DNA of 64,000 bases from BOG-1112 sp964611335 (GCA_964611335.1 CAZSXR010000001.1:1-64000), one strand, 5' to 3'. Shown: positions 1 through 9,219, numbered from the stretch's first letter. A program made the numbers and translations. The notes: generated by a model from the letters alone, not told the origin.

Positions 1-12
1 CAGCCCTTTATT

Positions 13-48
13 AAAACCCCTTTGTGATCACTCACAAGGGGGTTTTTT
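13..48 (+). terminator. Intrinsic terminator of a gene left of the window
   Basis: A 14-bp stem (14-27 with 32-45, one G-U pair) closes a four-base TCAC loop and runs into six T. The upstream gene lies outside the window, so its identity is unknown. The A-rich 5' arm means it could also work on the other strand. Confidence 0.8.
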
Positions 49-233
49 ATTGGCTTTATGAAAGTCAGAATAGAAATTTCTGCCCACTTATAAATATTGA
101 GCACACACCGAAAAAGAATCGAGTCTGTGATCTAGATTTTAGAACAAATTTGTATTGCAGAACTCTCGACACTCCTCTAGGAGATCGTCTCAAGAATGAG
201 TGAATTCGAAATCCGATAAGTTTCTTTGAAAAA

Positions 234-263
234 CATGCGCAAGTCGTTTTTAAAAACGCGCAT
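234..263. promoter_or_regulatory. Palindrome upstream of rimB-rimK
   Basis: The 250 bases before rimB hold no gene. They contain a perfect 14-bp palindrome, CGTTTTTAAAAACG, at 245-258, flanked by ATGCG (235-239) and CGCAT (259-263). It could be an operator or the core of an RNA hairpin about 40 bases before the start codon. No clear -35/-10 pair was found, so its role is unproven. Confidence 0.3.
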
Positions 264-300
264 TTGAAAAGATGAAATGTGATTTATTTTACAAAACGGG

Positions 301-798
301 ATGATCATGATTGTTAAGCATGATTACTCAATGAAACAACACAATAGAGTAAGGCCTGAACCTTTTAGGCAATTGCTTGTTATCGGGTGGAGAGAGTGGA
401 TTTCTCTTTCTGATCTCGGGATTTCAAAGATTAAGGCAAAGATTGATACAGGTGCAAGAACATCGGCTTTACATGCTTATGATGTTCACGAGTATTTTGA
501 CGGTCCTAAACATATGGTTCGTTTCAAAGTGCATCCCATGCAAAAAGACACATTGTCTGTTAGATCAGCCAGAGCTGAAGTCATCGATAAAAGATTAATC
601 CGCGACTCAGGTGGAAAAGTTACATTAAGACCGGTTATTTTAACAACTCTAAGGGTTGGTGATTTGAAGTGGGAAATAGAACTCACCCTTGTTAATAGAG
701 ACCAGATGGGATTTAGAATGTTGTTAGGACGGCAAGCTTTACGTGGCAATCTTCTCGTGAATCCTCAAAAATCCTATTTATTTGGAAAAACAAAATAA
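301..798 (+). CDS. rimB: RimB-like retropepsin-type aspartic protease
   Basis: The protein (165 aa) belongs to the ATP-dependent zinc protease/RimB family, small retropepsin-like proteases found with RimK. Visible marks are the WREW segment, the catalytic-type motif KAKIDTGARTSALHA (about residues 46-60) and the C-terminal MGFRMLLGRQALRG block (about 136-149). In characterised systems RimB removes glutamate tails that RimK adds to ribosomal protein S6. The stop overlaps the rimK start by one base (TAATG), so translation is probably coupled. ATG 307 is an equally good start because ACGGG abuts ATG 301 too closely to serve it. RimA, the third partner in Pseudomonas, is not between them. Confidence 0.85.
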   Translation: MIMIVKHDYSMKQHNRVRPEPFRQLLVIGWREWISLSDLGISKIKAKIDTGARTSALHAYDVHEYFDGPKHMVRFKVHPMQKDTLSVRSARAEVIDKRLIRDSGGKVTLRPVILTTLRVGDLKWEIELTLVNRDQMGFRMLLGRQALRGNLLVNPQKSYLFGKTK

Positions 799-1697
799 TG
801 AGAATTATAATTTTATCTAGAAATCCGAAGTTGTATTCTACTCAGCGTCTTGTTCAAGCAGCCAAGGATCGTGGATGTGATGTTAGAGTTATCGATTATC
901 TGCGTTGTTATATGAACATTACTTCAAGCAAACCAACTATCGTCTATGCCAGCAAAGAACTCAGTGAAGCCGATGTGATTATACCTCGTATTGGAGCCTC
1001 TCATACTTTTTATGGCGCTGCAGTGGTTCGTCAATTTGAAACGATGGGAATTGCAACGCTTAATAGAGCTCAAGCTATCACTCGTTCGCGGGATAAGCTT
1101 CGAAGTTTGCAAATCCTATCACAGAAAGGAATAGACCTCCCTGTTACAGGTTGTGCTCACTCCACAAAAGATATTGAAGGCCTTGTTAAAATCGCGGGAG
1201 GTGCTCCTCTTGTCGTAAAATTGCTTGAAGGTACTCAAGGAATCGGTGTGGTTCTTGCGGAGACAAAAAAAGCTGCTGAATCTGTAATAGAAGCTTTTCG
1301 AGATTTAGACGCCAATATTCTTGTTCAGGAATTTATCAAAGAAGCTAGTGGTACTGATATCCGTTGCTTTGTCGTTGGTGATAAAGTTGTAGCCTCCATG
1401 GTGAGAAAGGCAAAAGAAGGCGAGTTTCGATCCAATCTTCATCGCGGTGGAAAAGGTACGATGATTGAAATTACAGAAGAAGAGCGATCTGTAGCTCTTC
1501 GAGCTGTTGCTGCTATGGGGCTGGGTGTTGCAGGTGTTGATATTCTTCGTTCCAATCGAGGGCCGCTTGTACTTGAAGTCAATTCCACTCCAGGCCTCAA
1601 AGGAATTGAAGAAGCGACAGGTACAGACGTTGCTGGTCTAATCATCAATTATGTAATCAAGAAAGCTAAGCGAGCGACCCTTTCTAAAAAAGTCTGA
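798..1697 (+). CDS. rimK: RimK, ribosomal protein S6 L-glutamate ligase
   Basis: RimK (299 aa, usual length) is an ATP-grasp ligase that adds glutamate residues to the C-terminus of ribosomal protein S6. The N-terminal pre-ATP-grasp part (1-90) is followed by the ATP-grasp fold, with nucleotide-binding VVKLLEGTQGIGV (about 139-151), the RCFVVGDKVVASMVR strand (about 194-208) and metal-binding EVNSTPGLKGIE near 260-271. It follows rimB with a one-base overlap and has no Shine-Dalgarno of its own. A terminator follows within 60 bases, so rimB-rimK form a two-gene unit. Confidence 0.92.
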   Translation: MRIIILSRNPKLYSTQRLVQAAKDRGCDVRVIDYLRCYMNITSSKPTIVYASKELSEADVIIPRIGASHTFYGAAVVRQFETMGIATLNRAQAITRSRDKLRSLQILSQKGIDLPVTGCAHSTKDIEGLVKIAGGAPLVVKLLEGTQGIGVVLAETKKAAESVIEAFRDLDANILVQEFIKEASGTDIRCFVVGDKVVASMVRKAKEGEFRSNLHRGGKGTMIEITEEERSVALRAVAAMGLGVAGVDILRSNRGPLVLEVNSTPGLKGIEEATGTDVAGLIINYVIKKAKRATLSKKV

Positions 1698-1750
1698 GTC
1701 CTCCCTAAGACCTCTCCACCTTAATTTCCCTTTAAAATTAGATTCTTTTG

Positions 1751-1779
1751 AGAAGATGGCTAATCTTCTAGCTTTTTTT
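1751..1779 (+). terminator. Terminator after rimK
   Basis: A 7-bp stem AGAAGAT/ATCTTCT around GGCTA is followed by AGC and seven T. It lies 54 bases past the rimK stop. The stem is AT-rich, so it may be leaky. The rest of 1698-1934 shows no gene. Confidence 0.6.
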
Positions 1780-1934
1780 GACGCCATAGGGTAATTAAGA
1801 CCTATCACGAAACTAATTTGTCTGTCTGCACAATGGCATGTTTTGATGTCCAGGCCCCTCGCCGGTTTACTTCAAACCCACCGCATTCAGCCTTAGCTTC
1901 CTTATTAGAAATCAATTCAGGAGCATCATTTTAA

Positions 1935-3539
1935 ATGAAAATTCTTACTAAGACGCTTGGTCGCTTAGGACTTACCGATAAAAGCGACACAAACGGGTCT
2001 CAACCCGAAGAGGCACCCGCATCAAAATCAGCAGTTACTTTTAAAGACTTCACTTTCGACACGAAACTTCAACAAGTTATCGCTGACCAAGGTTATGAAA
2101 ACCCAACTCCGATTCAAGCAAAGGCTATTCCCGTAGTGCTTGAAGGACGTGACATCATTGCATGTGCACAGACAGGAACTGGAAAAACTGCAGCTTTCGC
2201 TCTTCCTGTAATTCATAAACTTATCTTGGAAAAAAATAGTGATAAGCCAAGATCTTATCACCCTAAGGTATTGGTTCTTGTTCCTACACGTGAACTCGCA
2301 CTTCAGGTTCAAGAAACTTTTGAAGCTTTTGGTGATCGTTTTGGAATCAAAGCGGTATCGATCATTGGTGGTGTAAGTATTGGAGTTCAGTTTAACAATC
2401 TTCGTAGAAAAAGCCCTGCAGTTGTCGTTGCAACTCCAGGTCGTTTGCTTGACATTTTGGAACAGGGTGGTATCAACCTTTCTTCTATTCATACTCTTAT
2501 TCTTGATGAAGCAGATCGTATGTTGGATATGGGTTTCATTCCGGATACAAAACGTATTGTTAAGAGCATTCCTCAAGAGAGACAATCTCTTATGTTTTCA
2601 GCAACAATTTCTTCGGAAGTAAATGCGCTTTCAAAGCAAATTATGAATAATCCAGCTTACGTAAGTGTAGCTGCGAAACGTGCGTCTGCGGAAGGGATTG
2701 AGCAAATTCTTTATCCAGTACCACAAGACAACAAAAGATCTTTACTCTTTCACCTCCTTCAAAGTGAAGAGATGAGCCGAGTTATTATCTTTACTCGAAC
2801 AAAATTCTCGGCAAGTAAACTTTCAGACAGTCTTATGCGCGAAGGCATTCGCAGCAAAGTTATACACTCTGGAAAATCTCAAGCTTGTAGACAAGCTGTA
2901 TGGGAAAATTTCCGTTCGGGTCGCCTCCGTGTTCTCGTTGCAACAGATCTTGCTTCAAGAGGAATCGACGTAGATGGAATTTCTCATGTTGTGAATTACG
3001 ATCTTCCTGATTGTGCTGAAACTTATATACATAGAATTGGAAGAACAGGTCGTGCAAACCGAACAGGTATCGCACTTTCTTTCTGTTCACCAGATCAAAG
3101 ACGTCTGCTTATCGCGATTGAACGTCATCTAGGTAAGGCTATACCAGTTTGTAAAGATCACCCCTTCATGTCTGCACCTAAAGGTGAACGCAAAAAACTT
3201 TCTGAAGAAGATCTAACGTCTTCATCAGAATCTTCTGAACGAGAGCGAGGAGAAGGCTTCAGTCGTCGTGAACCACGTCGCAGACCTTCTCCTCGTTTCG
3301 GTGAAGGTGATCGTGGTGGATCTCGTCCTTTTCGTAGAGGAGGTGGAGGAGACCGAGGCTTTAGTAGCCCCCGACCTTCCGAAGGCCGTTCTGAACGCCG
3401 TTCTTTTGGTGAAGAAAGATCGAGTCCTTTCCAAAATAGTCGTCGCGGAAGCCGAAGCTTTGGAGGAAACGCGAATAAAAATCAACAAGCGGGTAGATCT
3501 CAGAATCCTCGAGATAGAAGACAGCAAAGCTGGTTTTAA
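1935..3539 (+). CDS. DEAD-box ATP-dependent RNA helicase with RG-rich tail (RhlE-like)
   Basis: The 534-aa protein unwinds structured RNA, in ribosome assembly or mRNA decay by analogy with RhlE/DeaD. All helicase motifs are visible: Q motif around NPTPIQ (about 56-61), Walker A AQTGTGKT (about 78-85), DEAD (about 192-195), SAT (about 223-225) and HRIGRTGR (about 364-371). After residue 420 the sequence is low-complexity and rich in R, G, S and F, a typical RNA-binding tail. AGGAG at 1919-1923 serves the ATG. It is a single-gene unit. The subfamily (RhlE against DeaD/CsdA) is not certain, so no symbol is given. Confidence 0.92.
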   Translation: MKILTKTLGRLGLTDKSDTNGSQPEEAPASKSAVTFKDFTFDTKLQQVIADQGYENPTPIQAKAIPVVLEGRDIIACAQTGTGKTAAFALPVIHKLILEKNSDKPRSYHPKVLVLVPTRELALQVQETFEAFGDRFGIKAVSIIGGVSIGVQFNNLRRKSPAVVVATPGRLLDILEQGGINLSSIHTLILDEADRMLDMGFIPDTKRIVKSIPQERQSLMFSATISSEVNALSKQIMNNPAYVSVAAKRASAEGIEQILYPVPQDNKRSLLFHLLQSEEMSRVIIFTRTKFSASKLSDSLMREGIRSKVIHSGKSQACRQAVWENFRSGRLRVLVATDLASRGIDVDGISHVVNYDLPDCAETYIHRIGRTGRANRTGIALSFCSPDQRRLLIAIERHLGKAIPVCKDHPFMSAPKGERKKLSEEDLTSSSESSERERGEGFSRREPRRRPSPRFGEGDRGGSRPFRRGGGGDRGFSSPRPSEGRSERRSFGEERSSPFQNSRRGSRSFGGNANKNQQAGRSQNPRDRRQQSWF

Positions 3540-3679
3540 ATCTTGCCTGAATGTCTACGCATTAGAAGAGAATTGACACCTGCAAATATTTTTTGTACCG
3601 TTTCAATTCTCTTTAATTTTTGCCGCAAAGGCAAGGTCGACTCACATGACAGTCCATACAACTCAAACCATTGACTAAT

Positions 3680-3764
3680 CCTTGTTACTTTTTAGTAGCA
3701 AGGGAACAGACTAGCGATACACGAATTTAAGAACTCATATGTTCTTAGTGTTCAGTCGTTCCCT
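3680..3764 (+). ncRNA. Structured intergenic RNA with two competing hairpins
   Basis: Hairpin A pairs 3680-3689 with 3694-3703 (10 bp, one G-U, TTTT loop). Hairpin B pairs 3701-3707 with 3758-3764 and 3709-3712 with 3754-3757 (11 bp, one bulged A), and encloses a 6-bp hairpin AAGAAC/GTTCTT (3729-3734, 3741-3746). Bases 3701-3703 are used by both, so A and B exclude each other. No U-run follows, so neither is an obvious terminator. It sits 46 bases before the MFS start codon and could be a leader switch, an operator or a small RNA. It matches no riboswitch class I recognise. Confidence 0.4.
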
Positions 3765-3810
3765 ACGTGTAATTGAATAAATTTATAAATTTTTTGAAAA
3801 GTGAGTTTTT

Positions 3811-5055
3811 ATGAAAAAGTTTATGCTTTTTTGCGAGAAGTATGGAATTGCTTTGATTCCCATTTGTCTCATTCTTTTAGGTTGTGGTCTTTGGCCTGAG
3901 ATGGAACTGCTTGTTCCTAGTTTGCCTGATATGAAGCGAGCTTTGGATGTTCACGATTCTCAAATCCAACAGCTGCTGACAGTGAATTTTATGGGCTTTC
4001 TTATTGGTGTTCTCATTGCAGGGCCGCTATGCGATAGCCTTGGAAGAAGAGCCGTATTGATTGTCGGGGCTTTGTGCTACCTGATCTCATCTTTCGTAAG
4101 TGCCATAGCTCCCGATTTTCTAACTTTGATGATTGCAAGATTCTTTCAAGGTCTCACAATGACCGGACCTGTTATTGCGGGTAGTGTCCTTATTCTCGAA
4201 GCAACTTCAGGGGTCAAACAGATTTTCTGGATGTCTTTGAGTAACTCAGCAATTACTTTTTGCATGGCAGCTGCTCCGATAGTGGGGGCTTGGATCAATA
4301 CAGGTTTTGGTTATCATGGAAACTTATGGTGCATATTTATTTTAGGAATTGTGGGTATAACGCCTGCTTTATTTTTTGTTCCTGAAAGTTTGGAAGACCA
4401 TAAGAAGAGACCCTTTCACGTCTCTCTTCTTTTCAAAGGGTATTTGTCTCTGTTGAAAAATTGGCGTTTCCTATGCTTTGCAATACCAATGTGTTCCTTA
4501 GCTGCAGCTTATTGGATTTATGTGGGTATCAGTGCTTTGTATATGGTTGACTATCTTCACATTCCAGAATCTTCTTTTGGTCGTTATCAAGGGCCTATAG
4601 TGGGATGCTTTTCCATTGTCTCACTTTGCGCAAGCAAATTGCTTAATAGATTTGGATTGATTCCTTGTTTGAAAGGAGGAGCCATCTCTATGCTTGTGGG
4701 TTGTACTTCACTTTTAATAATGAGTCTTATGGGATGGGATCATGCGATTTGCACAACGGTGTTTATGATGATCTTTGTGGGAGGAATGTCTCCTGTTTGT
4801 AGTCTTCTGTTTCCGTATTCGATGTCTCATTTGCCTTCGGAGCTTCAAGGAAACGCACAAGCAATGATCAATGCTATTAGATTATTCTTTGCGTCTCTTG
4901 GAACTTTCATTCTGGGTTTCATCTACACAGGTCCTCTTTTGCCTGTTGCTGTGATGCTCTTCTTGATTTTAGTTCTGAGTCTTTCTCTCTTGTGGGTTGG
5001 TAGAGAATTTTTAAAAGAAGAAGTGAGTTCAGGTCCTATGATGGGAGGACACTGA
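3811..5055 (+). CDS. MFS efflux transporter, Bcr/CflA type
   Basis: This 414-aa inner-membrane protein has about 12 hydrophobic helices. The segment around residues 30-45 (PSLPDMKRAL) and the loop motif GPLCDSLGRRAVLI (about 71-84) match the Bcr/CflA drug-resistance branch of the major facilitator superfamily, proton-driven exporters of drugs or small metabolites. The substrate cannot be read from sequence. The gene stands alone behind a 271-base intergenic region with strong secondary structure, which suggests control at the RNA or operator level. Only a weak GTGAG ribosome-binding site (3800-3804) precedes the ATG. Confidence 0.85.
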   Translation: MKKFMLFCEKYGIALIPICLILLGCGLWPEMELLVPSLPDMKRALDVHDSQIQQLLTVNFMGFLIGVLIAGPLCDSLGRRAVLIVGALCYLISSFVSAIAPDFLTLMIARFFQGLTMTGPVIAGSVLILEATSGVKQIFWMSLSNSAITFCMAAAPIVGAWINTGFGYHGNLWCIFILGIVGITPALFFVPESLEDHKKRPFHVSLLFKGYLSLLKNWRFLCFAIPMCSLAAAYWIYVGISALYMVDYLHIPESSFGRYQGPIVGCFSIVSLCASKLLNRFGLIPCLKGGAISMLVGCTSLLIMSLMGWDHAICTTVFMMIFVGGMSPVCSLLFPYSMSHLPSELQGNAQAMINAIRLFFASLGTFILGFIYTGPLLPVAVMLFLILVLSLSLLWVGREFLKEEVSSGPMMGGH

Positions 5056-5146
5056 TACAAACCTCTTTCAACCCATGACGTTTCCTCTCTCTTTTTTTTT
5101 ATCGCCAATATAATATAGACTTCCTTATATTTTTTCCGAGGAGTTT

Positions 5147-5584
5147 ATGCTCGTATTCACTACAAAGCCTGAAGATTTCAATCAAAATGCTGAGGTCTCA
5201 GCATGTTATTTAAATTTCAAAAACCAGTTCCTTTTCTTACACCGACTTCCAATAAGCTTTGAGGCTAATAAGTGGGGTATCCCAGGGGGTAGAATGGAGA
5301 AGGGTGAAAGTCCTTTGCAGACTGTCATCAGAGAGATTTATGAAGAAACAGGTTTGCAAATGGAGGAAAGTAAAGTTAAAAGACTCAAAACACTTTATCT
5401 CAAACCTTCTTCGAAAAAAGATTTTGTCTATCATATGTTTGAATATCTTTTAGATGAGAAATTTGATGTCAAACTCAAAATGGATGAGCACAAAGGTTAT
5501 ACATGGATGACTCTAAGCGAGGCTTTGAAGTATCCGCTGATGGAGCTTGAAGAAGAGTGCATCAAGATTGCTTATGGTATATAG
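5147..5584 (+). CDS. NUDIX hydrolase
   Basis: The protein (145 aa) carries a complete Nudix box (about residues 47-69): GRMEKGE, seven residues, then REIYEETGL, the Mg2+ and diphosphate-binding site that hydrolyses nucleoside diphosphates linked to another moiety. The substrate is unknown; sequence length and fold fit the MutT/ADP-ribose branch. GAGGAG just before the ATG is a strong ribosome-binding site. TATAAT at 5109-5114 may be a -10 box, but no matching -35 was found. It ends 46 bases from the convergent gene at 5631. Confidence 0.88.
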   Translation: MLVFTTKPEDFNQNAEVSACYLNFKNQFLFLHRLPISFEANKWGIPGGRMEKGESPLQTVIREIYEETGLQMEESKVKRLKTLYLKPSSKKDFVYHMFEYLLDEKFDVKLKMDEHKGYTWMTLSEALKYPLMELEEECIKIAYGI

Positions 5585-5630
5585 CCTTTGTACCAGTTTA
5601 TTCTCACTAATCGGTAGGAAATTATTCTCA

Positions 5631-6530
5631 TTAACGTGAGTTTGATTTCGAAAGTGTATTGATATTAAAGTTTAAATTAATCAGAGTTTTATTTTCGTCT
5701 TGATTCTTTTCCAGAATTTTCATCTCAGATGGGGTGATAGAAGAAAAGTAAGCCGTTAATCCACTAAAGAGCATCTCCGTATATTCTTTGAACAAAAGAT
5801 CCGCATTTCCCAAGAATGAATAGTATTGAGCTTCATTTATTACGAAGTCTCCGTTCTGCTTAGCCAACTCATTCATAGAATCAGCATTGTTTCTTGTGAA
5901 ATCAATCAGCAAATCTGCGCATCTTTCAAGTGTCGAATACAACAGAAGATGAGCGGGAAGAAGGTGCGTAAGTCCTAGTTTTTCAAGTTTTTGAGGAAGT
6001 TCTTTTCTGTATTTTTCAGGGATAGGATTATAAGTGATGTTGATTTCGGAAGTGACGAGATAGCGGTAATTGCCTCGTGATAAACTAGGAATTCTATACT
6101 CACCTAGTTCTTTTAGTAAAGAAGGGTTTCTTGTTAGGTTTACATGTCTTGATAGGAGCATTTCTTTTAAGGATTGGACATTGAGATTCAATACTTGCGA
6201 TAGATATTTTATCTTTTTTTCATTAAGTTGATTAAATTCCTTGCTGTTAGCTTTTGTAAATGCCTGTTCCTTTCCTAAAAGATCCACTTTTGAAACGAGA
6301 TCATCGATCTCTTTGTCTTCAGTAAAACGAGCGTGGGTAGCTTCATCATAAGTGTTAAAATAGTAGAGCAGCTTTCTGTTGAAGGTAGATTGAGGCATAG
6401 ATGCATAGAATTGGGCTATTTCGGCATCGGTAGAATTTTCTGAGATTTCTGGTCGTGATGGGTTTATAGCAAAGAGACAGGTGCTAAGAAGAAAAGACAC
6501 ACTTGTGGTCAGTAATTTTGACATACACAT
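5631..6530 (-). CDS. Secreted protein of unknown function
   Basis: A 299-aa protein starting with a Sec signal peptide (basic start, hydrophobic SVSFLLSTCLFA, cleavage probably after FA). The mature part is mostly helical and polar, with no motif I recognise and no obvious membrane segment, so it is probably periplasmic. I chose ATG 6530 because AAAGGG (6540-6545) is nine bases upstream; a longer TTG start at 6548 would place that site inside the gene. It faces the NUDIX gene tail to tail and the FAD oxidoreductase head to head, so it is probably monocistronic. Confidence 0.7.
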   Translation of the reverse strand: MCMSKLLTTSVSFLLSTCLFAINPSRPEISENSTDAEIAQFYASMPQSTFNRKLLYYFNTYDEATHARFTEDKEIDDLVSKVDLLGKEQAFTKANSKEFNQLNEKKIKYLSQVLNLNVQSLKEMLLSRHVNLTRNPSLLKELGEYRIPSLSRGNYRYLVTSEINITYNPIPEKYRKELPQKLEKLGLTHLLPAHLLLYSTLERCADLLIDFTRNNADSMNELAKQNGDFVINEAQYYSFLGNADLLFKEYTEMLFSGLTAYFSSITPSEMKILEKNQDENKTLINLNFNINTLSKSNSR

Positions 6531-6670
6531 GAGAAAGATCCCTTTCAATCATTCTTAATTTCAAATGAAAAAGTAACTTTTACGAAATGAAGGAATTCTA
6601 AGATGAATTCTTTAAAAATTTCTTATTCTTACTATGTTTAACTGAACACTCAACAAGCAAGAGATTACGA

Positions 6671-7870
6671 ATGAAAGAAAGTTCCTATTGGTTAGATGTC
6701 CCTCTTCTCAAAGGCAATTCAAATCCTCCTCAAGATGGAGAAGTCTTGATCATTGGATCAGGATTTTCTGGCTTATCCGCAGCCTACTGGCTTTTAAAAT
6801 ACGGAATCAAAGACATTACTATAGTTGACAAGCATTCCGAAGAAATGGCTACGACACGCAACTGTGCCCATATACTTCATGGTACTGTCGAATCTATGCT
6901 GGCTTTAAAAGCCTTACAGGGAGAAGAAAAAGCTCGTGAGATTTGGTCCTTTTCCATTGAATTATGCAAGCTTATCAAAGAAACGATCCGTGAATTAAAA
7001 ATAGACTGTGAATATAAGCAAGATGGTTACTATGTCATTGCCGTTAATGAAGTTGAGAATAAAGAGATTATAAAATCGGTAGAAATTCTTAATAAAATGG
7101 GATTTCAAAGTGATTATTTAGATGCTTCACAGATTCAGAAATTGAAATTTAAAAACTGTTTAGGTGCTCGATATGAAAAAGAATCGGCTTCCGCTCATCC
7201 TGTGAAATTTCGAAATGGATTGCTTTCCTATTTGCTATCTCAAGGAGTGAAATATCATTCAAATGTCAATGTGATCGATCTCTATGAAGATAGTGAACAT
7301 GCGATTATTCAAACCTCACATTCCACCCATCGCTATTCTATAGCTATTCTTGCAGCAAATGCTTATTCCCCTCTTCTCAACGCATTCATTCGAGATCGAA
7401 AAATGATTGAGCCCTTTAAAGGGCAAATTATGACCACAAATATACTCAAACACAAATTTGCAACTCATGCTCCCCATAGTTTTGACCATGGATATATTTA
7501 TGCTTTACCAACCAAAGACAATAGGTTGATGATCGGAGGTTGGCGCAATCACGTTAAGGGAAAAGAAGTAGGAACTTATTCCTTAGATCGTAATTTAGAA
7601 ATTGAAAATGGCTTGTTGAGCTTTGTAAAAGAACATTATGAGATTGGGGAAAATATCTACTGGGACTATTCCTGGACAGGTATTATGGGTGCGTCTCAAA
7701 CTGGTTTTCCTTTTATTGGTCCTATAGGTTTAAGACTTTTTACTTGTTCAGCGTATACAGGACATGGATTCAGTTGGGCACATGGCAGTGCACAACTGCT
7801 AGCGAAGATGATTTGTGGAAAAGCTTATGATAAGAACTTGGCTTCTTACTTTAATCCAATGAAAGTCTAA
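6671..7870 (+). CDS. FAD-dependent oxidoreductase (DAO family)
   Basis: A 399-aa protein of the D-amino-acid oxidase/glycine oxidase-like family, including PuuB-type gamma-glutamylputrescine oxidases. The dinucleotide-binding motif IIGSGFSGLSAAYWL lies at about 27-41, followed by an acidic strand end (VDKH). A C-terminal GFPFIGPI ... TGHGFSWAHGSA block (about 350-377) matches the FAD-contacting end of the family. It probably oxidises an amine or amino acid. The gene overlaps the convergent MFS gene by four bases. The substrate cannot be given. Confidence 0.85.
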   Translation: MKESSYWLDVPLLKGNSNPPQDGEVLIIGSGFSGLSAAYWLLKYGIKDITIVDKHSEEMATTRNCAHILHGTVESMLALKALQGEEKAREIWSFSIELCKLIKETIRELKIDCEYKQDGYYVIAVNEVENKEIIKSVEILNKMGFQSDYLDASQIQKLKFKNCLGARYEKESASAHPVKFRNGLLSYLLSQGVKYHSNVNVIDLYEDSEHAIIQTSHSTHRYSIAILAANAYSPLLNAFIRDRKMIEPFKGQIMTTNILKHKFATHAPHSFDHGYIYALPTKDNRLMIGGWRNHVKGKEVGTYSLDRNLEIENGLLSFVKEHYEIGENIYWDYSWTGIMGASQTGFPFIGPIGLRLFTCSAYTGHGFSWAHGSAQLLAKMICGKAYDKNLASYFNPMKV

Positions 7871-9087
7871 ATTTCTTTAGTGCGTCTCATGTAAAATACG
7901 AGCACAAATGCACTAAAGAGCAAGCAAGCAGGAATAATAGCAATTCCCTGAGCTAAAGTTTCAGCATGATTGAAACCATCTTCGACTCCTTCGGCTGCCG
8001 AAATCCATCCTATGCTTTTCCCGATGCCTGTGTGAAAAAGATATCCGAAACTCATAATGATCATGTTTGCGGCAACGCTCGACATGCTTTTATCAATTTG
8101 AGAAACATAGTTTGAAACTTGGAAAATCATTAGAATCTGGTACGCAGAACAGATTCCTACAACGAAGAATAGAACGCTCAGCATCCATGCGGACATTTGA
8201 ATGCTTAACAACAATGCAAAAAGTAAAGCCATAATTGTAGCACATGAGCAAACCACTCGCAAAGGACTTGCAGTTTTCTCAACGATGAAGCTCAAAATCG
8301 GTCCACCAAAACACATTCCAATAAAGATCCATGAAGGAAGACCGGAAGCAATGGCATCTGGTAACTCATGGAAGATTTTCAAGAACTGTACGCCCCAAAC
8401 ATCTGCAAAACCTTCAAGAGGTCCCACCATAAACCCTGCAACGAAACATAAAATTAGAAGTTTTTTATTTGAAAAAACATTTTTTAAATTTTGTGCAACG
8501 CTTTCCTTTTCTTTCATAGGTGGATTTTCAGGAAGGAATATATAAGTAACCAAAGCTAGAACAACGCTCGCTACTAACAATGCAAAGACAACGCTTTCAA
8601 AACCGAATTTTTCTCTAGCGAAGTGTATGGGTGCACCACCGTAAATAGCTCCGAGCAATCCAAAGGTAACGGAGAAACTCAAAAAACGTGAAAATTTCTT
8701 TGGTTCGAAATAAAGATGAAGAATTTTGAAAACACCAAGGATGGCACCAGAAGAACCAATCCCGATCAAGATTCTACCTAGAATCGGATAGATAAAAGAA
8801 TCAGCGTAAAGAATAGGAAGCAGACCTAAAGATGTACATCCTATCAACAAAGGAAGAATTTTCTTAGGACCTAGTCGGTCTAAGAAGATTCCTACAGGCA
8901 AGTGCATAAAAGAATAAGCCAAATAATAAACGCCTGAGAATTGTCCAAACGCATCAGGACTCAAAGAGAATTTTTTAACAATGTCTTCCATTAATATGCT
9001 GGGCATCACTCGGAGTATGTATTGATAGGCGTAAAAAAACGTAACTAAAATCCAAGCAAACCAAAGTACTTTTTTATCTTTGTTCAT
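7867..9087 (-). CDS. MFS transporter (paralogue of the one at 58638)
   Basis: A 406-aa, 12-helix inner-membrane carrier. It starts with the hydrophobic VLWFAWILVTFFYAYQYILR and has the loop motif IFLDRLGPKK near residue 70. It shares ALEGFADVW in the second half with the carrier at 58638-59873 and has similar spacing throughout, so the two are paralogues. Related carriers of unknown substrate are common in Legionella- and Coxiella-like bacteria (family knowledge). I chose ATG 9087; the TTG at 9105 overlaps the GAGGAAAA ribosome-binding site. A divergent intergenic region of about 190 bases separates it from usp. Confidence 0.85.
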   Translation of the reverse strand: MNKDKKVLWFAWILVTFFYAYQYILRVMPSILMEDIVKKFSLSPDAFGQFSGVYYLAYSFMHLPVGIFLDRLGPKKILPLLIGCTSLGLLPILYADSFIYPILGRILIGIGSSGAILGVFKILHLYFEPKKFSRFLSFSVTFGLLGAIYGGAPIHFAREKFGFESVVFALLVASVVLALVTYIFLPENPPMKEKESVAQNLKNVFSNKKLLILCFVAGFMVGPLEGFADVWGVQFLKIFHELPDAIASGLPSWIFIGMCFGGPILSFIVEKTASPLRVVCSCATIMALLFALLLSIQMSAWMLSVLFFVVGICSAYQILMIFQVSNYVSQIDKSMSSVAANMIIMSFGYLFHTGIGKSIGWISAAEGVEDGFNHAETLAQGIAIIPACLLFSAFVLVFYMRRTKEI

Positions 9088-9219
9088 AGAAAATCTTTTC
9101 CTCAAAGAGTTGTATCGGCATAAATTTTTAAAGTTTACTTAAATAGTCATAATGGGCGCTTGGCCCAGGAGGAGTAGAAGAACTGCAATGTTGAAAATAA
9201 TTGACAATTTAAACTCATT

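Noticed and set aside
2028..3527. Minus-strand frames opposite the DEAD-box helicase
   Set aside because: Codon-bias shadows; the RG-rich tail gives long open antisense frames.
5075..5114. sigma-70 promoter for the NUDIX gene
   Set aside because: TATAAT at 5109-5114 is good, but the nearest -35-like hexamer is 28 bases away.
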